21,264 nucleotides of DNA, taken from contig DPZQ01000054.1 in assembly GCA_003536295.1 (NCBI GenBank), forward strand, positions 1,415 through 22,678, given 5' to 3'. This DNA comes from Rhodobacter sp. (GTDB lineage: Bacteria > Pseudomonadota > Alphaproteobacteria > Rhodobacterales > Rhodobacteraceae). The notes under the pieces are model-generated. The model made no database searches. It was not told the origin of the DNA and saw only the letters and a program-made list of their open reading frames with translations. Below, in pieces: positions 7,848-15,476 of the stretch. The translations under genes and the position numbers were made by a program. Position 1 is the first letter of the stretch, and every line of letters starts with the position of its first letter.

Positions 7848-7876
7848 TGATCCAACTTTGGTTTAAGGGCGTATCG
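7848..7876 (+). promoter_or_regulatory. Predicted RpoE (ECF11-type) autoregulatory promoter for rpoE-chrR
   Basis: A -35 TGATCC (7848-7853) and a -10 CGTATCG (7870-7876) are 16 bp apart on the plus strand. The two -35 boxes of the divergent promoters face each other across 18 bp. The spacing and both boxes agree with its partner, which strongly supports the call. The start of transcription should fall near 7882. Confidence 0.82.
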
Positions 7877-7992
7877 TTCTCATGATAACGTGCTATGAAA
7901 ATGTAAAAGAAGCTGTTGTAGGCCCTTCCACTAGGTCGGAAAATGGTATTTTGTTGCAGATTGACAGGCATGGGACACAAGACCACGTGATT

Positions 7993-8535
7993 ATGGAAGT
8001 GATGGATAAGGATTGGACCGCGCTTTTACTGCGTGTGCGTGACCATCAAGACCGCGCGGCCTTTGGCGCGCTTTTTACGCATTTTGCACCCCGCATTAAG
8101 GGTTTTTTGATGAAATCGGGCTCTTCTGCGTCGGCTTCAGAAGACTGCGCTCAAGATGTGATGGCAACTGTTTGGCATAAGGCCCATTTGTTTGACCCAA
8201 GCCGCGCTTCAGTGGCCACTTGGGTTTTTACCATTGCCCGCAATCGGCGCATCGACGTGATTAGAAAAGAACGCCGCCCCGAACCAGAAGACTTGCCCTG
8301 GGGGCCCCAAGCCACGCTAGATCAAGGCGAAGCCTTGATCATAGCCCAAGAAAATGACAGCCTAGCGGCAGCAATAGCGACCCTACCACAAAACCAACGC
8401 GCCCTGATCGAACGGGCCTTTTTCGCTGATCTATCGCACGCGCAATTGATGCAAGAAACCGGTTTGCCACTTGGCACAATCAAATCTCGTATTAGATTGG
8501 CGTTAGAGCGATTACGCCACAAAATGATGCAATAG
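7993..8535 (+). CDS. rpoE: RNA polymerase ECF sigma factor RpoE (ECF11, ChrR-controlled)
   Basis: An extracytoplasmic-function sigma factor that directs RNA polymerase to singlet-oxygen response genes. Region 2 is seen in AAFGALFTHFAPRIKGFLMKSG and DCAQDVMATVWHKAHLFDPSRASVATWVFTIARNRRIDVIRK. Region 4 is LPQNQRALIERAFFADLSHAQLMQETGLPLGTIKSRIRLALERLR. With this start the protein is about 180 residues, the usual length; an ATG at 8002 is equally possible. The frame is open back to an ATG at 7882, close to the predicted transcription start, but those 37 extra residues do not look like sigma-factor sequence. No start has a clear Shine-Dalgarno at good spacing. chrR follows after 6 bases. Confidence 0.93.
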   Translation: MEVMDKDWTALLLRVRDHQDRAAFGALFTHFAPRIKGFLMKSGSSASASEDCAQDVMATVWHKAHLFDPSRASVATWVFTIARNRRIDVIRKERRPEPEDLPWGPQATLDQGEALIIAQENDSLAAAIATLPQNQRALIERAFFADLSHAQLMQETGLPLGTIKSRIRLALERLRHKMMQ

Positions 8536-8541
8536 GACACC

Positions 8542-9189
8542 ATGAGCATTAACCACCATCTTTCCGAAGGCCTCATTCTGGCATATGCCGCAGGCAGCCT
8601 GCCCGAGGCTTATAGCCTTATCGCAGCGGCCCATATCTCAATGTGTGACGATTGTCGTGCTGCAGCCACCGCCTATGAGGCGTTGGGCGGTGCCGTGATC
8701 GACGACGGAGATAGCGCGGCCCTATGCCAAGACAGTTTAGCAAAAACCTTTGCGCGCATTTCGGCACCTGCGCTAGGGCTGCCCGTTGTTGTCACGCCCA
8801 AAGCCCCTTCGGTCTTGCCTGCCCCTTTGCAAGATTATCTGGGCGCGCGGCTTGAGGATGTGAAATGGCGTAATGTCGGCATGGGGGTGCGCCAGTGCGT
8901 CCTCAAGACCAAAGGGAGCCAAACAGCTCGTTTGCTTCATATTCCTGCGGGCACCGCTGTGCCAGATCACGGACACGGCGGACTTGAACTGACCTTGGTC
9001 TTGAAGGGCGCTTTTTCAGACAAAACAGGGCGTTTTGGTGTGGGTGATGTCGAAGTTGCCGACCAATCGGTTGAACATACGCCGGTTGCTGACCCTGATA
9101 TGGACTGTATCTGTCTGGCCGTCACCGATGCACCTTTGCGGTTTAAATCTTTTTTGCAGCGCGCATTGCAGCCGTTTTTCGGGATTTAA
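8542..9189 (+). CDS. chrR: Anti-sigma factor ChrR (zinc ASD plus cupin domain)
   Basis: A cytoplasmic zinc-binding anti-sigma factor that holds RpoE inactive and releases it in response to singlet oxygen. The N-terminal anti-sigma domain keeps the zinc ligands at the positions known for the R. sphaeroides protein: His6, His31, Cys35 and Cys38 (HISMCDDC). The C-terminal cupin domain keeps a second metal set, His143, His145, Glu149 and His179 (PDHGHGGLELTLVLKG and SVEHTP), offset by two residues from R. sphaeroides. At 215 residues it is full length and probably functional. Its Shine-Dalgarno (AGGA) overlaps the rpoE stop codon, which implies coupled, stoichiometric synthesis. Its stop is only 4 bases from the convergent rmuC stop. 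Confidence 0.96.
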   Translation: MSINHHLSEGLILAYAAGSLPEAYSLIAAAHISMCDDCRAAATAYEALGGAVIDDGDSAALCQDSLAKTFARISAPALGLPVVVTPKAPSVLPAPLQDYLGARLEDVKWRNVGMGVRQCVLKTKGSQTARLLHIPAGTAVPDHGHGGLELTLVLKGAFSDKTGRFGVGDVEVADQSVEHTPVADPDMDCICLAVTDAPLRFKSFLQRALQPFFGI

Positions 9190-9193
9190 CAGC

Positions 9194-10357
9194 CTAAACG
9201 GTTGGCGCAATCGGGGCAATAACTGGAATATTGGCCTCCTGTGACAATTCTTCAAAATCAAAATTATCTAAGCGGCGCGCCCGTTTTGCAGCTTTTTCGG
9301 TTGAGATTTTAATCTCATCAATATCTTTCGCCGCTTGTCCAAAGTGACGGTCTAGGTTTTCAACGCGTGTCGCCATACGCTCAAGGTCTTTGTAAAGCTC
9401 ACCCAATTCGCGGCGAATAGCCCCTGCTTGTTCGCGCATACGGGCATCTTTTAAGACAGCGCGCATAGTGTTTAGGGTCGCCATGCAAGTGGTGGGTGAC
9501 ACGATCCAAACCCGTGCGGCGAACCCTTCGCGCACCAGCTCAGGGAAATTTGAGTGCAACTCAGCATAAACCGATTCCGAAGGCAAGAACATCAAAGCCC
9601 CATCGGCTGTTTCGCCCTCAAGAATATATTTCTCGGAAATAGCGCAGATATGGCCGCGGACTGCGGTGCGGAACGCGCGTTGCGCCTCTTGGGTTTCGGG
9701 GGCAGTTTTGGCGCGGCGCAGGGCTTCAAACCCCTCTAAGGGGAACTTACTATCGATGACAATTGGGCCGGGCGGATTGGGTAAATGCACCAAACAATCG
9801 GCCCTTTTACCGTTAGATAGCGTGGCTTGCATCGTATAGCTGTCGGATGGAAGGGCTTTTAACACAATATCATGCAGCTGAATTTCGCCAAAAGCGCCGC
9901 GCGTTTGTTTGTTGGAAAGAATATCTTGCAACGACAACACATTGCCTGACAGTTTTTCAATGTTGGCTTGGGCCTTGTCTATAGTTTCAAGCCTTTGGTG
10001 CAACTCACCCAACGAACGCGCCGTTTTGGTTGAGCTACCCATCAGACTTTCCGTCATCGCTACTTGAACTTCGGACAGGCGCTTTTCCATCATTTGCAAC
10101 ATGGCCGTTTGGCTTAAGCTTTGGTTTTCTGACACATGGTGCAAGCCGCCTGCCAGGCGCTCTTGCCCTTCGGACAGCGATTGCACGCGTTGCGACATCC
10201 AGCCCATTTCATTCATGATAGGTTGCGCCAAACTTGCCACCCGCGCCGCAGCCCGTGCGGTTGAAATAAGCAAAATCAACACAACTGCGACGATTGCACC
10301 AATGCCCCAAATTAACGCATTATCAAAGGGCATATTCTGTTGAAAAAGCTCACTCAT
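9194..10357 (-). CDS. rmuC: DNA recombination protein RmuC
   Basis: A membrane-anchored protein that limits recombination at inverted repeats; it has a nuclease-like core. The 387 residues start with one transmembrane segment (about residues 14-32). A long coiled coil follows (about 40-150), then the conserved RmuC domain starting at RGAFGEIQLHDIVLKALP and including IVIDSKFPLEGFEALRRA. Its ATG overlaps the mutL stop by 4 bp (ATGA), so it is translated from the mutL transcript. The pairing of two DNA-maintenance genes suggests they are used together, but this is inference. It converges with chrR with only 4 bases between the stop codons, and I see no terminator there. Confidence 0.93.
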   Translation of the reverse strand: MSELFQQNMPFDNALIWGIGAIVAVVLILLISTARAAARVASLAQPIMNEMGWMSQRVQSLSEGQERLAGGLHHVSENQSLSQTAMLQMMEKRLSEVQVAMTESLMGSSTKTARSLGELHQRLETIDKAQANIEKLSGNVLSLQDILSNKQTRGAFGEIQLHDIVLKALPSDSYTMQATLSNGKRADCLVHLPNPPGPIVIDSKFPLEGFEALRRAKTAPETQEAQRAFRTAVRGHICAISEKYILEGETADGALMFLPSESVYAELHSNFPELVREGFAARVWIVSPTTCMATLNTMRAVLKDARMREQAGAIRRELGELYKDLERMATRVENLDRHFGQAAKDIDEIKISTEKAAKRARRLDNFDFEELSQEANIPVIAPIAPTV

Positions 10358-12222
10358 CTACGCCCAAACAATCTTTCTATATCGGCCAGTGCCAACGCGA
10401 CATAGGTCGGGCGGCCGTGGTTACATTGGCCCGAATGTGGCGTGACCTCCATTTCCCGCAATAGCGCGTTCATTTCTTCGGCCCGCATATGGCGCCCCGA
10501 GCGCACCGATCCATGACAGGCCATGCGCGACAAGATCGCGTCCATCAACACTTGCAACCGTTCCGAATGACCCAAATCAGAAAGATCGTCCAAAATATCT
10601 TTTAGCAAATCAGCCCCATTCACGGCCCCCAAAATTGCGGGGGTTTCACGAATGGCGATGGCCCCTCCGCCAAAAGCCTCGATCACCAGTCCCACATTGA
10701 CCAATGAGGGGGCGATCTCAAGCAACCGCTCAGCGTCATTGGGGCTAAGTTCGACAATTTCGGGAATCAAAAGCGCTTGCGAGGTTATGCCGTTCGCGTC
10801 ACGCTCAGCTTTTAGGCGCTCATAGACCAGGCGCTCATGGGCTGCATGTTGGTCAACGATCACCATGCCTGTTTGGGTTTGGGCGATGATGTAATTTTCA
10901 TGCAGCTGCGCCCGCGCGGCTCCCAAGGGCCTATTCAGATCAGCTTGCGCCGCAGCGGGGGCTTCAAATCTGGCCGAGGGCTCCTCGGACAGGCTCATCA
11001 ATTTTTGCGTGCTGGGCGCTTGCATTTGAAAAGCATAAGACAGGCTTTGGCCAGAGGCAGGGGTCGATTGATAGATGCGCGATACAAAGTTGGGGTTGTA
11101 CAAATCAGGGGCTTGAAAAGCGGCGCGCGTCTCGTCGCCGACCGTACTTGAGGCGCGATGTCCAGCATGTGCCAGGGTCTGACGCAGGCCCGAAATGATC
11201 AAGCTGCGCACCAGTGCGGGTTCACGGAACCGCACCTCAGACTTGGCAGGATGCACATTCACATCAACCGATTGCGGATCGCACAGAATATTCAACACCG
11301 CCGCGGGGTGACGATCGCGAGACAAAACATCCATATAGGCCGCACGCAAAGCTCCTAAAAGGGTTCGGTCTAGCACGGGTCGGCCATTCACAAACATATA
11401 TTGTGCCACGGACGAGCCACGCGAATATGTGGGCAAAGCCGCGTAGCCAGACAGACGTAGTCCCTTATGCTCAAAATCAATGCGAAGCGCATTATCCGCA
11501 AAATCAACTCCAATAACACGGGTCAAACGCCGATGAAGCGCATCAAGAAAATCGCCGTTTTCTGGATCGGCGCGAAAAACAATCCGCCCCTCTTCGCCAT
11601 TGCCACTTAAGTCGCACAGCGTGAAGCCAATAAAGGGCTCGGCCATGGCAAGACGGCGAACAATTTCGGCAATGGCCTGCGCTTCGGCGCGATCAGAGCG
11701 CATAAATTTAAGCCGCGCAGGCGTGGCAAAGAACAAATCCCGTAAGCTGACCACAGTGCCAGCACTTAGGGCTGCGGGCATAACTGAGTGGAAAAACCCA
11801 CCCTCAATAAGCAGCGACGCTGCCTCATGCCCAATTGCACGCGAGGTGATCTGCAATCGCCCGACGGCCCCAAGGCTTGGCAAAGCTTCGCCTCGAAAGC
11901 CAAAAGATTGGATGTTTAAAAGATTAGAACCATCGATCTTGGAGGTGGCGTGGCGTGACATCGCAAGACTAAGGTCAGCCGCCGTCATACCGCAGCCATC
12001 ATCACTCACACGGATCAGTGTTTTGCCGCCATGGGAGTAATCAATAGAAATGCGCGTAGCACCCGCGTCTAAGGCGTTTTCGACCAGCTCTTTCACCACC
12101 GAGGCGGGGCGTTCGACCACTTCACCGGCGGCAATCTGATTTATTGCCGTTTCGTCAAGCTGCCGGATCACGGGCCTGTCTGACCCTCGGGTCGGGCGCA
12201 TATTAGGGCTATTGGTCATCAT
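10354..12222 (-). CDS. mutL: DNA mismatch repair protein MutL
   Basis: A mismatch-repair ATPase that links MutS to strand cleavage. The 622 residues hold the GHKL ATPase motifs near the N-terminus: NQIAAGEVVERPASVVKELVENALDAG, DDGCGM, RHATSKI and GFRGEALPS. The C-terminal dimerisation domain has the endonuclease signature DQHAAHERLVYE (about residue 454), ACHGSVRSGR and a CNHGRPT motif near the end. The protein is therefore predicted to nick DNA itself, unlike E. coli MutL; this fits a genome without MutH. Two adjacent ATGs (12222 and 12219) share a weak GGA site. It precedes rmuC with a 4-bp overlap. A sigma-E-like promoter lies about 435 bases upstream (12657-12683). Confidence 0.96.
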   Translation of the reverse strand: MMTNSPNMRPTRGSDRPVIRQLDETAINQIAAGEVVERPASVVKELVENALDAGATRISIDYSHGGKTLIRVSDDGCGMTAADLSLAMSRHATSKIDGSNLLNIQSFGFRGEALPSLGAVGRLQITSRAIGHEAASLLIEGGFFHSVMPAALSAGTVVSLRDLFFATPARLKFMRSDRAEAQAIAEIVRRLAMAEPFIGFTLCDLSGNGEEGRIVFRADPENGDFLDALHRRLTRVIGVDFADNALRIDFEHKGLRLSGYAALPTYSRGSSVAQYMFVNGRPVLDRTLLGALRAAYMDVLSRDRHPAAVLNILCDPQSVDVNVHPAKSEVRFREPALVRSLIISGLRQTLAHAGHRASSTVGDETRAAFQAPDLYNPNFVSRIYQSTPASGQSLSYAFQMQAPSTQKLMSLSEEPSARFEAPAAAQADLNRPLGAARAQLHENYIIAQTQTGMVIVDQHAAHERLVYERLKAERDANGITSQALLIPEIVELSPNDAERLLEIAPSLVNVGLVIEAFGGGAIAIRETPAILGAVNGADLLKDILDDLSDLGHSERLQVLMDAILSRMACHGSVRSGRHMRAEEMNALLREMEVTPHSGQCNHGRPTYVALALADIERLFGRR

Positions 12223-12702
12223 TTTCCAAAATTTAACATAAGTGCAGGGGTAAATCCATCGCCTAGATTGGTAAAGTGCGCCGAGAAAGGTCTTTAGAAT
12301 AGCTCACCGCCACAAAGGTGGGGGTCCTGGGAGCAACTAGTTTGGTCAACACTTTCACCTTATCAAGCGTGACGACACGCAGCGGGTCAGATAGGTTTTA
12401 TCACCTCAATTCCTGCTACGTTGCCGCCATTGAGGTCATCATAAAATCGACCTGATCAAATCAGATTAAATTGGCTGAAATAGCGTAAGTAAGCCCGCGA
12501 TGAAAACCCGCTGCCACCCAAAACCTCGTTCACAATATAGGACGAACGGAAAGATAAATTCCAGCATCTAAAAATTAACAGCCTTTATGCGAACTGCTAA
12601 GTTCAGGAGAGGTAATGTCTACATTCACCAACACATAACGCTTATTTTAGCAACGGTACGCAAATAGGTAGCAGTGAGGATCAAGGCCTATAATAAGAAG
12701 GC
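12223..12702 (-). other. 480-bp gap without a confident gene
   Basis: The region lies between the DUF3035 lipoprotein stop and mutL and is more AT-rich than its neighbours. It holds a sigma-E-like promoter at its right end (12657-12683, minus strand). It also holds several short protein-like reading frames on both strands: a 33-codon minus frame at 12466-12567, a 42-codon minus stretch ending near 12269, and a 50-codon plus stretch at 12303-12455. None has a full gene's start, ribosome-binding site and length. A decayed gene or insertion-sequence remnant, a small RNA, or a long mutL leader would all fit. I found no terminal inverted repeats. Confidence 0.5.
12657..12683 (-). promoter_or_regulatory. 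Candidate third RpoE-type promoter, upstream of mutL
   Basis: On the minus strand, TGATCC (12683-12678) and CGTACCG (12660-12654) are 17 bp apart. This is the same pattern as the two promoters at rpoE, with one more base of spacing. It starts just beyond the DUF3035 lipoprotein stop and points into the 480-bp gap and mutL. With 10 defined bases and two allowed spacings, roughly 0.16 such matches are expected by chance in the window, so it is suggestive only. Confidence 0.45.
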
Positions 12703-13215
12703 TTATCGCACAGCAGGTGGTGCCGAAACTTTGGCAAGCCCACGCGCCTGCCAACGCGCCAACTCGGCATATTGATCAAGCGACATATCGGAATATGCCC
12801 TAAAGTACGTATTAATTGAAAAGGCCCGCTCAAGCAGACGCCCATTATTAGAGGCACGAAAGGCCGCGTCTTCGCTGGCCAAAACCGTGCGGATATTTTC
12901 GTCATAACCAACCCGCTTGGCCAAGGCTTTAAGCGCGGCGTCATTTTTCACCACGGCCGTTACCGATCCGCCTAAGGCTACAATAGCATCTTGATTGGGG
13001 GTTGGGTCGGCCAAGTTGGCACCACCCGGTGTTGGCGAAGGCAAAGCAGAGAGATCACTTGGTAAATCAAGTTTTTTAGGGGGTAAAATACCAAATTCAT
13101 CTGGCCCAGTCGTTGTTGACCGCAAATGCAGCAGTTTTGGGTTTTTGGTGGCACAAGCCCCCAAAAGCAACAGAGCACATAGGGCCGACGCTAAAACCTT
13201 TGGTACTGATGGCAT
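12703..13215 (-). CDS. DUF3035 outer-membrane lipoprotein (BamF-like)
   Basis: A 170-residue lipoprotein. The signal peptide (about residues 1-20) ends in a lipobox LLGAC, with the lipidated cysteine at residue 21. The following sequence, GPDEFGILPPKKLDLPSDLSALPSPTPGGANLADPTP, is the hallmark of DUF3035, a family named after BamF of the alphaproteobacterial beta-barrel assembly machine. It probably sits on the periplasmic face of the outer membrane. A strong Shine-Dalgarno (AAGGAGG) precedes the ATG at 13215. It follows lspA by about 50 bases, in the common Rhodobacterales order purH-lspA-DUF3035. LspA, the peptidase encoded next door, would process this lipoprotein among others. Confidence 0.88.
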   Translation of the reverse strand: MPSVPKVLASALCALLLLGACATKNPKLLHLRSTTTGPDEFGILPPKKLDLPSDLSALPSPTPGGANLADPTPNQDAIVALGGSVTAVVKNDAALKALAKRVGYDENIRTVLASEDAAFRASNNGRLLERAFSINTYFRAYSDMSLDQYAELARWQARGLAKVSAPPAVR

Positions 13216-13265
13216 GGGGCCTCCTTGGTCTGGTTTGATTGTTCTAAACTAAAGCGTTGCCCGCG

Positions 13266-13766
13266 TCACGGGGTCTTGTTACTCTTTGGCGTTTTGGGTT
13301 TTTGGCCTGTATCGGGTCCAGAAAGCGCAAGCCCCAGCGCCCCAATAAAGATCGCAGCATCAGCAATGTTAAAGGCATAGGGATTTCCAATGCCACAGCA
13401 AGATATATTTAAAAAATCAACAACCGCTCCATAAATCAGCCGGTCAACAATATTGCCCAATGCCCCGCCAACCAAAAGTCCTGCAAAGATCTTGGCGATA
13501 GGCCTGACCTTGGAGCCCCGCACCCACCATAAAACAGCCGTCAAGACACCAAACGCCACTGCGATTAAAAAAAAGCGGCCAAATTCAGTGTGATTGGCAA
13601 ATAAGCCAAAATTAATACCGCGATTCCACGCCATTTGAAAGCGCAAGAAAGGGGGGAACACCTCAACTGCGCCACGCTCTGCTAAGTTTAACCCCCACAA
13701 AACGCCAACTTTGCTGACCTGATCCAGCAAAAATGCTCCCACAGCAAAGGCCGTAAGTAACCGCAT
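13266..13766 (-). CDS. lspA: Lipoprotein signal peptidase (signal peptidase II)
   Basis: An inner-membrane aspartyl protease that removes signal peptides from prolipoproteins. With the ATG at 13766 the product is 166 residues with four membrane segments, the usual size. The family motifs are present: NRGINFGL, GNIVDRLIYGAVVDFLN and FNIADAAI. The catalytic aspartates are Asp117 and Asp136, 19 residues apart as in characterised LspA. The frame is open up to 13832, but the longer form would overlap purH by 65 bases and add a stretch unlike LspA. The chosen start lies one base after the purH stop codon, so translation is probably coupled. Confidence 0.95.
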   Translation of the reverse strand: MRLLTAFAVGAFLLDQVSKVGVLWGLNLAERGAVEVFPPFLRFQMAWNRGINFGLFANHTEFGRFFLIAVAFGVLTAVLWWVRGSKVRPIAKIFAGLLVGGALGNIVDRLIYGAVVDFLNISCCGIGNPYAFNIADAAIFIGALGLALSGPDTGQKPKTPKSNKTP

Positions 13767-13767
13767 C

Positions 13768-15357
13768 TTAATGCCTAAAATGGCGCTGGCCTGTAAAGAC
13801 CATCGCCAATCCTGCCACATCTGCAGCTGCAATCACATCGGCGTCACGCATAGATCCGCCCGGTTGAATAAGCGCCGTCGCACCCGCTTCGGCTGCGGCC
13901 AATAGTCCGTCAGCAAAGGGGAAAAATGCGTCCGAGGCCACGACCGACCCCACCGTCAAAGGCTGGAGCAGGCCCAGCGCCTCAGCCATATCTTGGCTTT
14001 TGCGCGCGGCAATGCGCGTTGAGTCGATACGGCTCATTTGGCCCGCGCCAATGCCGACGGTTGCACCGTCTTTGGCATAGATAATCGCGTTGGATTTAAC
14101 ATGTTTGGCCACGTTCCAAGCAAACAAAAGATCAGCCATCTCCGCCTCTGTGGGCTGGCGTTTGGTAACAACTTTCAAGTCTTGCGCGCTTAGGTGGCCA
14201 CAATCACGGTCTTGCACCAAAAAGCCACCTGCAATTTGGCGATAGCTTAGGCCCTTAGCCAAAGGATCGGGCAGACCGTTGGTGGTCAAAAGCCGCAAGT
14301 TCTTTTTGTCTGCAAAAATGGCGCGTGCGGCCTCATCTGCGCCCGGAGCAATCACAACTTCGGTGAAAATCTTAACGATCAACTGCGCCGTAGACCCATC
14401 AAGTATCTGATTAACAGCTACAATCCCACCAAAGGCCGAGGTGCGGTCGCAGTCGTAAGCGCGGCTATAGGCTTCGGCCAAACTGGCCCCCGTGGCCACA
14501 CCACAGGGGTTGGAATGTTTGATAATGGCGACAGCGGGGCCTTTAGCTGGGTCAAATTCTGCGACCATCTCAAAGGCGGCGTCCGTGTCGTTTAGATTGT
14601 TATAAGACAGTTCTTTACCCTGCCATTGATGGGCCGAGCTTACCCCCTCACGCTTGGATCCGTCTTTATAAAAGGCGGCCGATTGATGTGGATTTTCGCC
14701 GTAGCGCAGGCTTTTGGCCAAATGGCCTGCAAAGGCGCGCCGGCGTGGTGCGGCAACGTTTAGCGCGCCCGCCATCCATGTTGAGACAGCCGCATCATAG
14801 GCAGCAGTGCGCGCATAGGCGATTTGTGCCAAATTCTGACGAAACGCCAAATCCGTGGCGCCTGCATAAGCCTGCATTTGCGCGGTCAGAACGCTATAAT
14901 CTTCAGGATCTGTGACAACGGTGACAAATTGGTGATTTTTCGCGGCAGCCCGGATCATTGCAGGGCCACCGATATCAATATTTTCAATACATTCGGCATA
15001 GCTCCCACCGTTGGCCACTGTGGCCTCAAACGGGTAAAGATTAACCACCAAAAGATCGATCGCACCAATGCCGTGCCGCGCCATCGCACTTTTATGGCTC
15101 TCATCGTCACGCAACGCCAAAAGGCCGCCATGCACATTAGGATGCAGTGTTTTTACACGCCCGTCCATCATTTCAGGAAAACCCGTCACATCGGCCACAT
15201 CCCGCACGGGCAGGTCATGGGCCCGCAAGGTTTCTGCCGTGCCGCCAGTAGACAAAAGCTCAACCCCGCTAGAGTGTAATACCCTAGCAAGATCAATTAA
15301 CCCAGCCTTATCAGAGACCGAAAGAAGGGCGCGGGCTATAGGATGGGTTTGTGTCAT
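13768..15357 (-). CDS. purH: Bifunctional AICAR formyltransferase / IMP cyclohydrolase
   Basis: Catalyses the last two steps of purine synthesis, AICAR to FAICAR to IMP, in the cytoplasm. The 529 residues match the full two-domain protein. The N-terminal cyclohydrolase domain (to about residue 200) has LLSTGGTAETLRAHDLPV and MMDGRVKTLHPNVHGGLLA. The C-terminal transformylase domain has KSLRYGENPHQSAAFY and IIKHSNPCGVA. The ATG at 15357 is preceded by AAAGGT. It heads a purH-lspA-lipoprotein unit. In many Rhodobacterales a heparinase II/III gene lies between rsmB and purH, as I recall; it is missing here. Confidence 0.97.
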   Translation of the reverse strand: MTQTHPIARALLSVSDKAGLIDLARVLHSSGVELLSTGGTAETLRAHDLPVRDVADVTGFPEMMDGRVKTLHPNVHGGLLALRDDESHKSAMARHGIGAIDLLVVNLYPFEATVANGGSYAECIENIDIGGPAMIRAAAKNHQFVTVVTDPEDYSVLTAQMQAYAGATDLAFRQNLAQIAYARTAAYDAAVSTWMAGALNVAAPRRRAFAGHLAKSLRYGENPHQSAAFYKDGSKREGVSSAHQWQGKELSYNNLNDTDAAFEMVAEFDPAKGPAVAIIKHSNPCGVATGASLAEAYSRAYDCDRTSAFGGIVAVNQILDGSTAQLIVKIFTEVVIAPGADEAARAIFADKKNLRLLTTNGLPDPLAKGLSYRQIAGGFLVQDRDCGHLSAQDLKVVTKRQPTEAEMADLLFAWNVAKHVKSNAIIYAKDGATVGIGAGQMSRIDSTRIAARKSQDMAEALGLLQPLTVGSVVASDAFFPFADGLLAAAEAGATALIQPGGSMRDADVIAAADVAGLAMVFTGQRHFRH

Positions 15358-15476
15358 GGTTTACCTTTAGGAATGAGGCTAGGCCCCGGTTGCTAGATCG
15401 TAGGCGGCCAAGGAGACTTCTTTTGCTTTAGCCCAGGTCTATTCGACTTCGTCTTTAAAGGTATGAGTTAGTGCGG

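Noticed and set aside
7774..7986. N-terminal extension of the flavoprotein to 500 residues
   Set aside because: It would run through both divergent promoters. The 71 extra residues come before the dinucleotide-binding motif that normally opens this family.
12690..12706. Small AT-rich inverted repeat (ATAAG / CTTAT) at the lipoprotein gene stop
   Set aside because: The stem is only 5-6 A/T-rich pairs with no T-run, so it is too weak to call a terminator.
13767..13832. Longer LspA start overlapping the end of purH
   Set aside because: The extra residues are out of keeping with LspA, while the start at 13766 directly follows the purH stop and gives the usual length.
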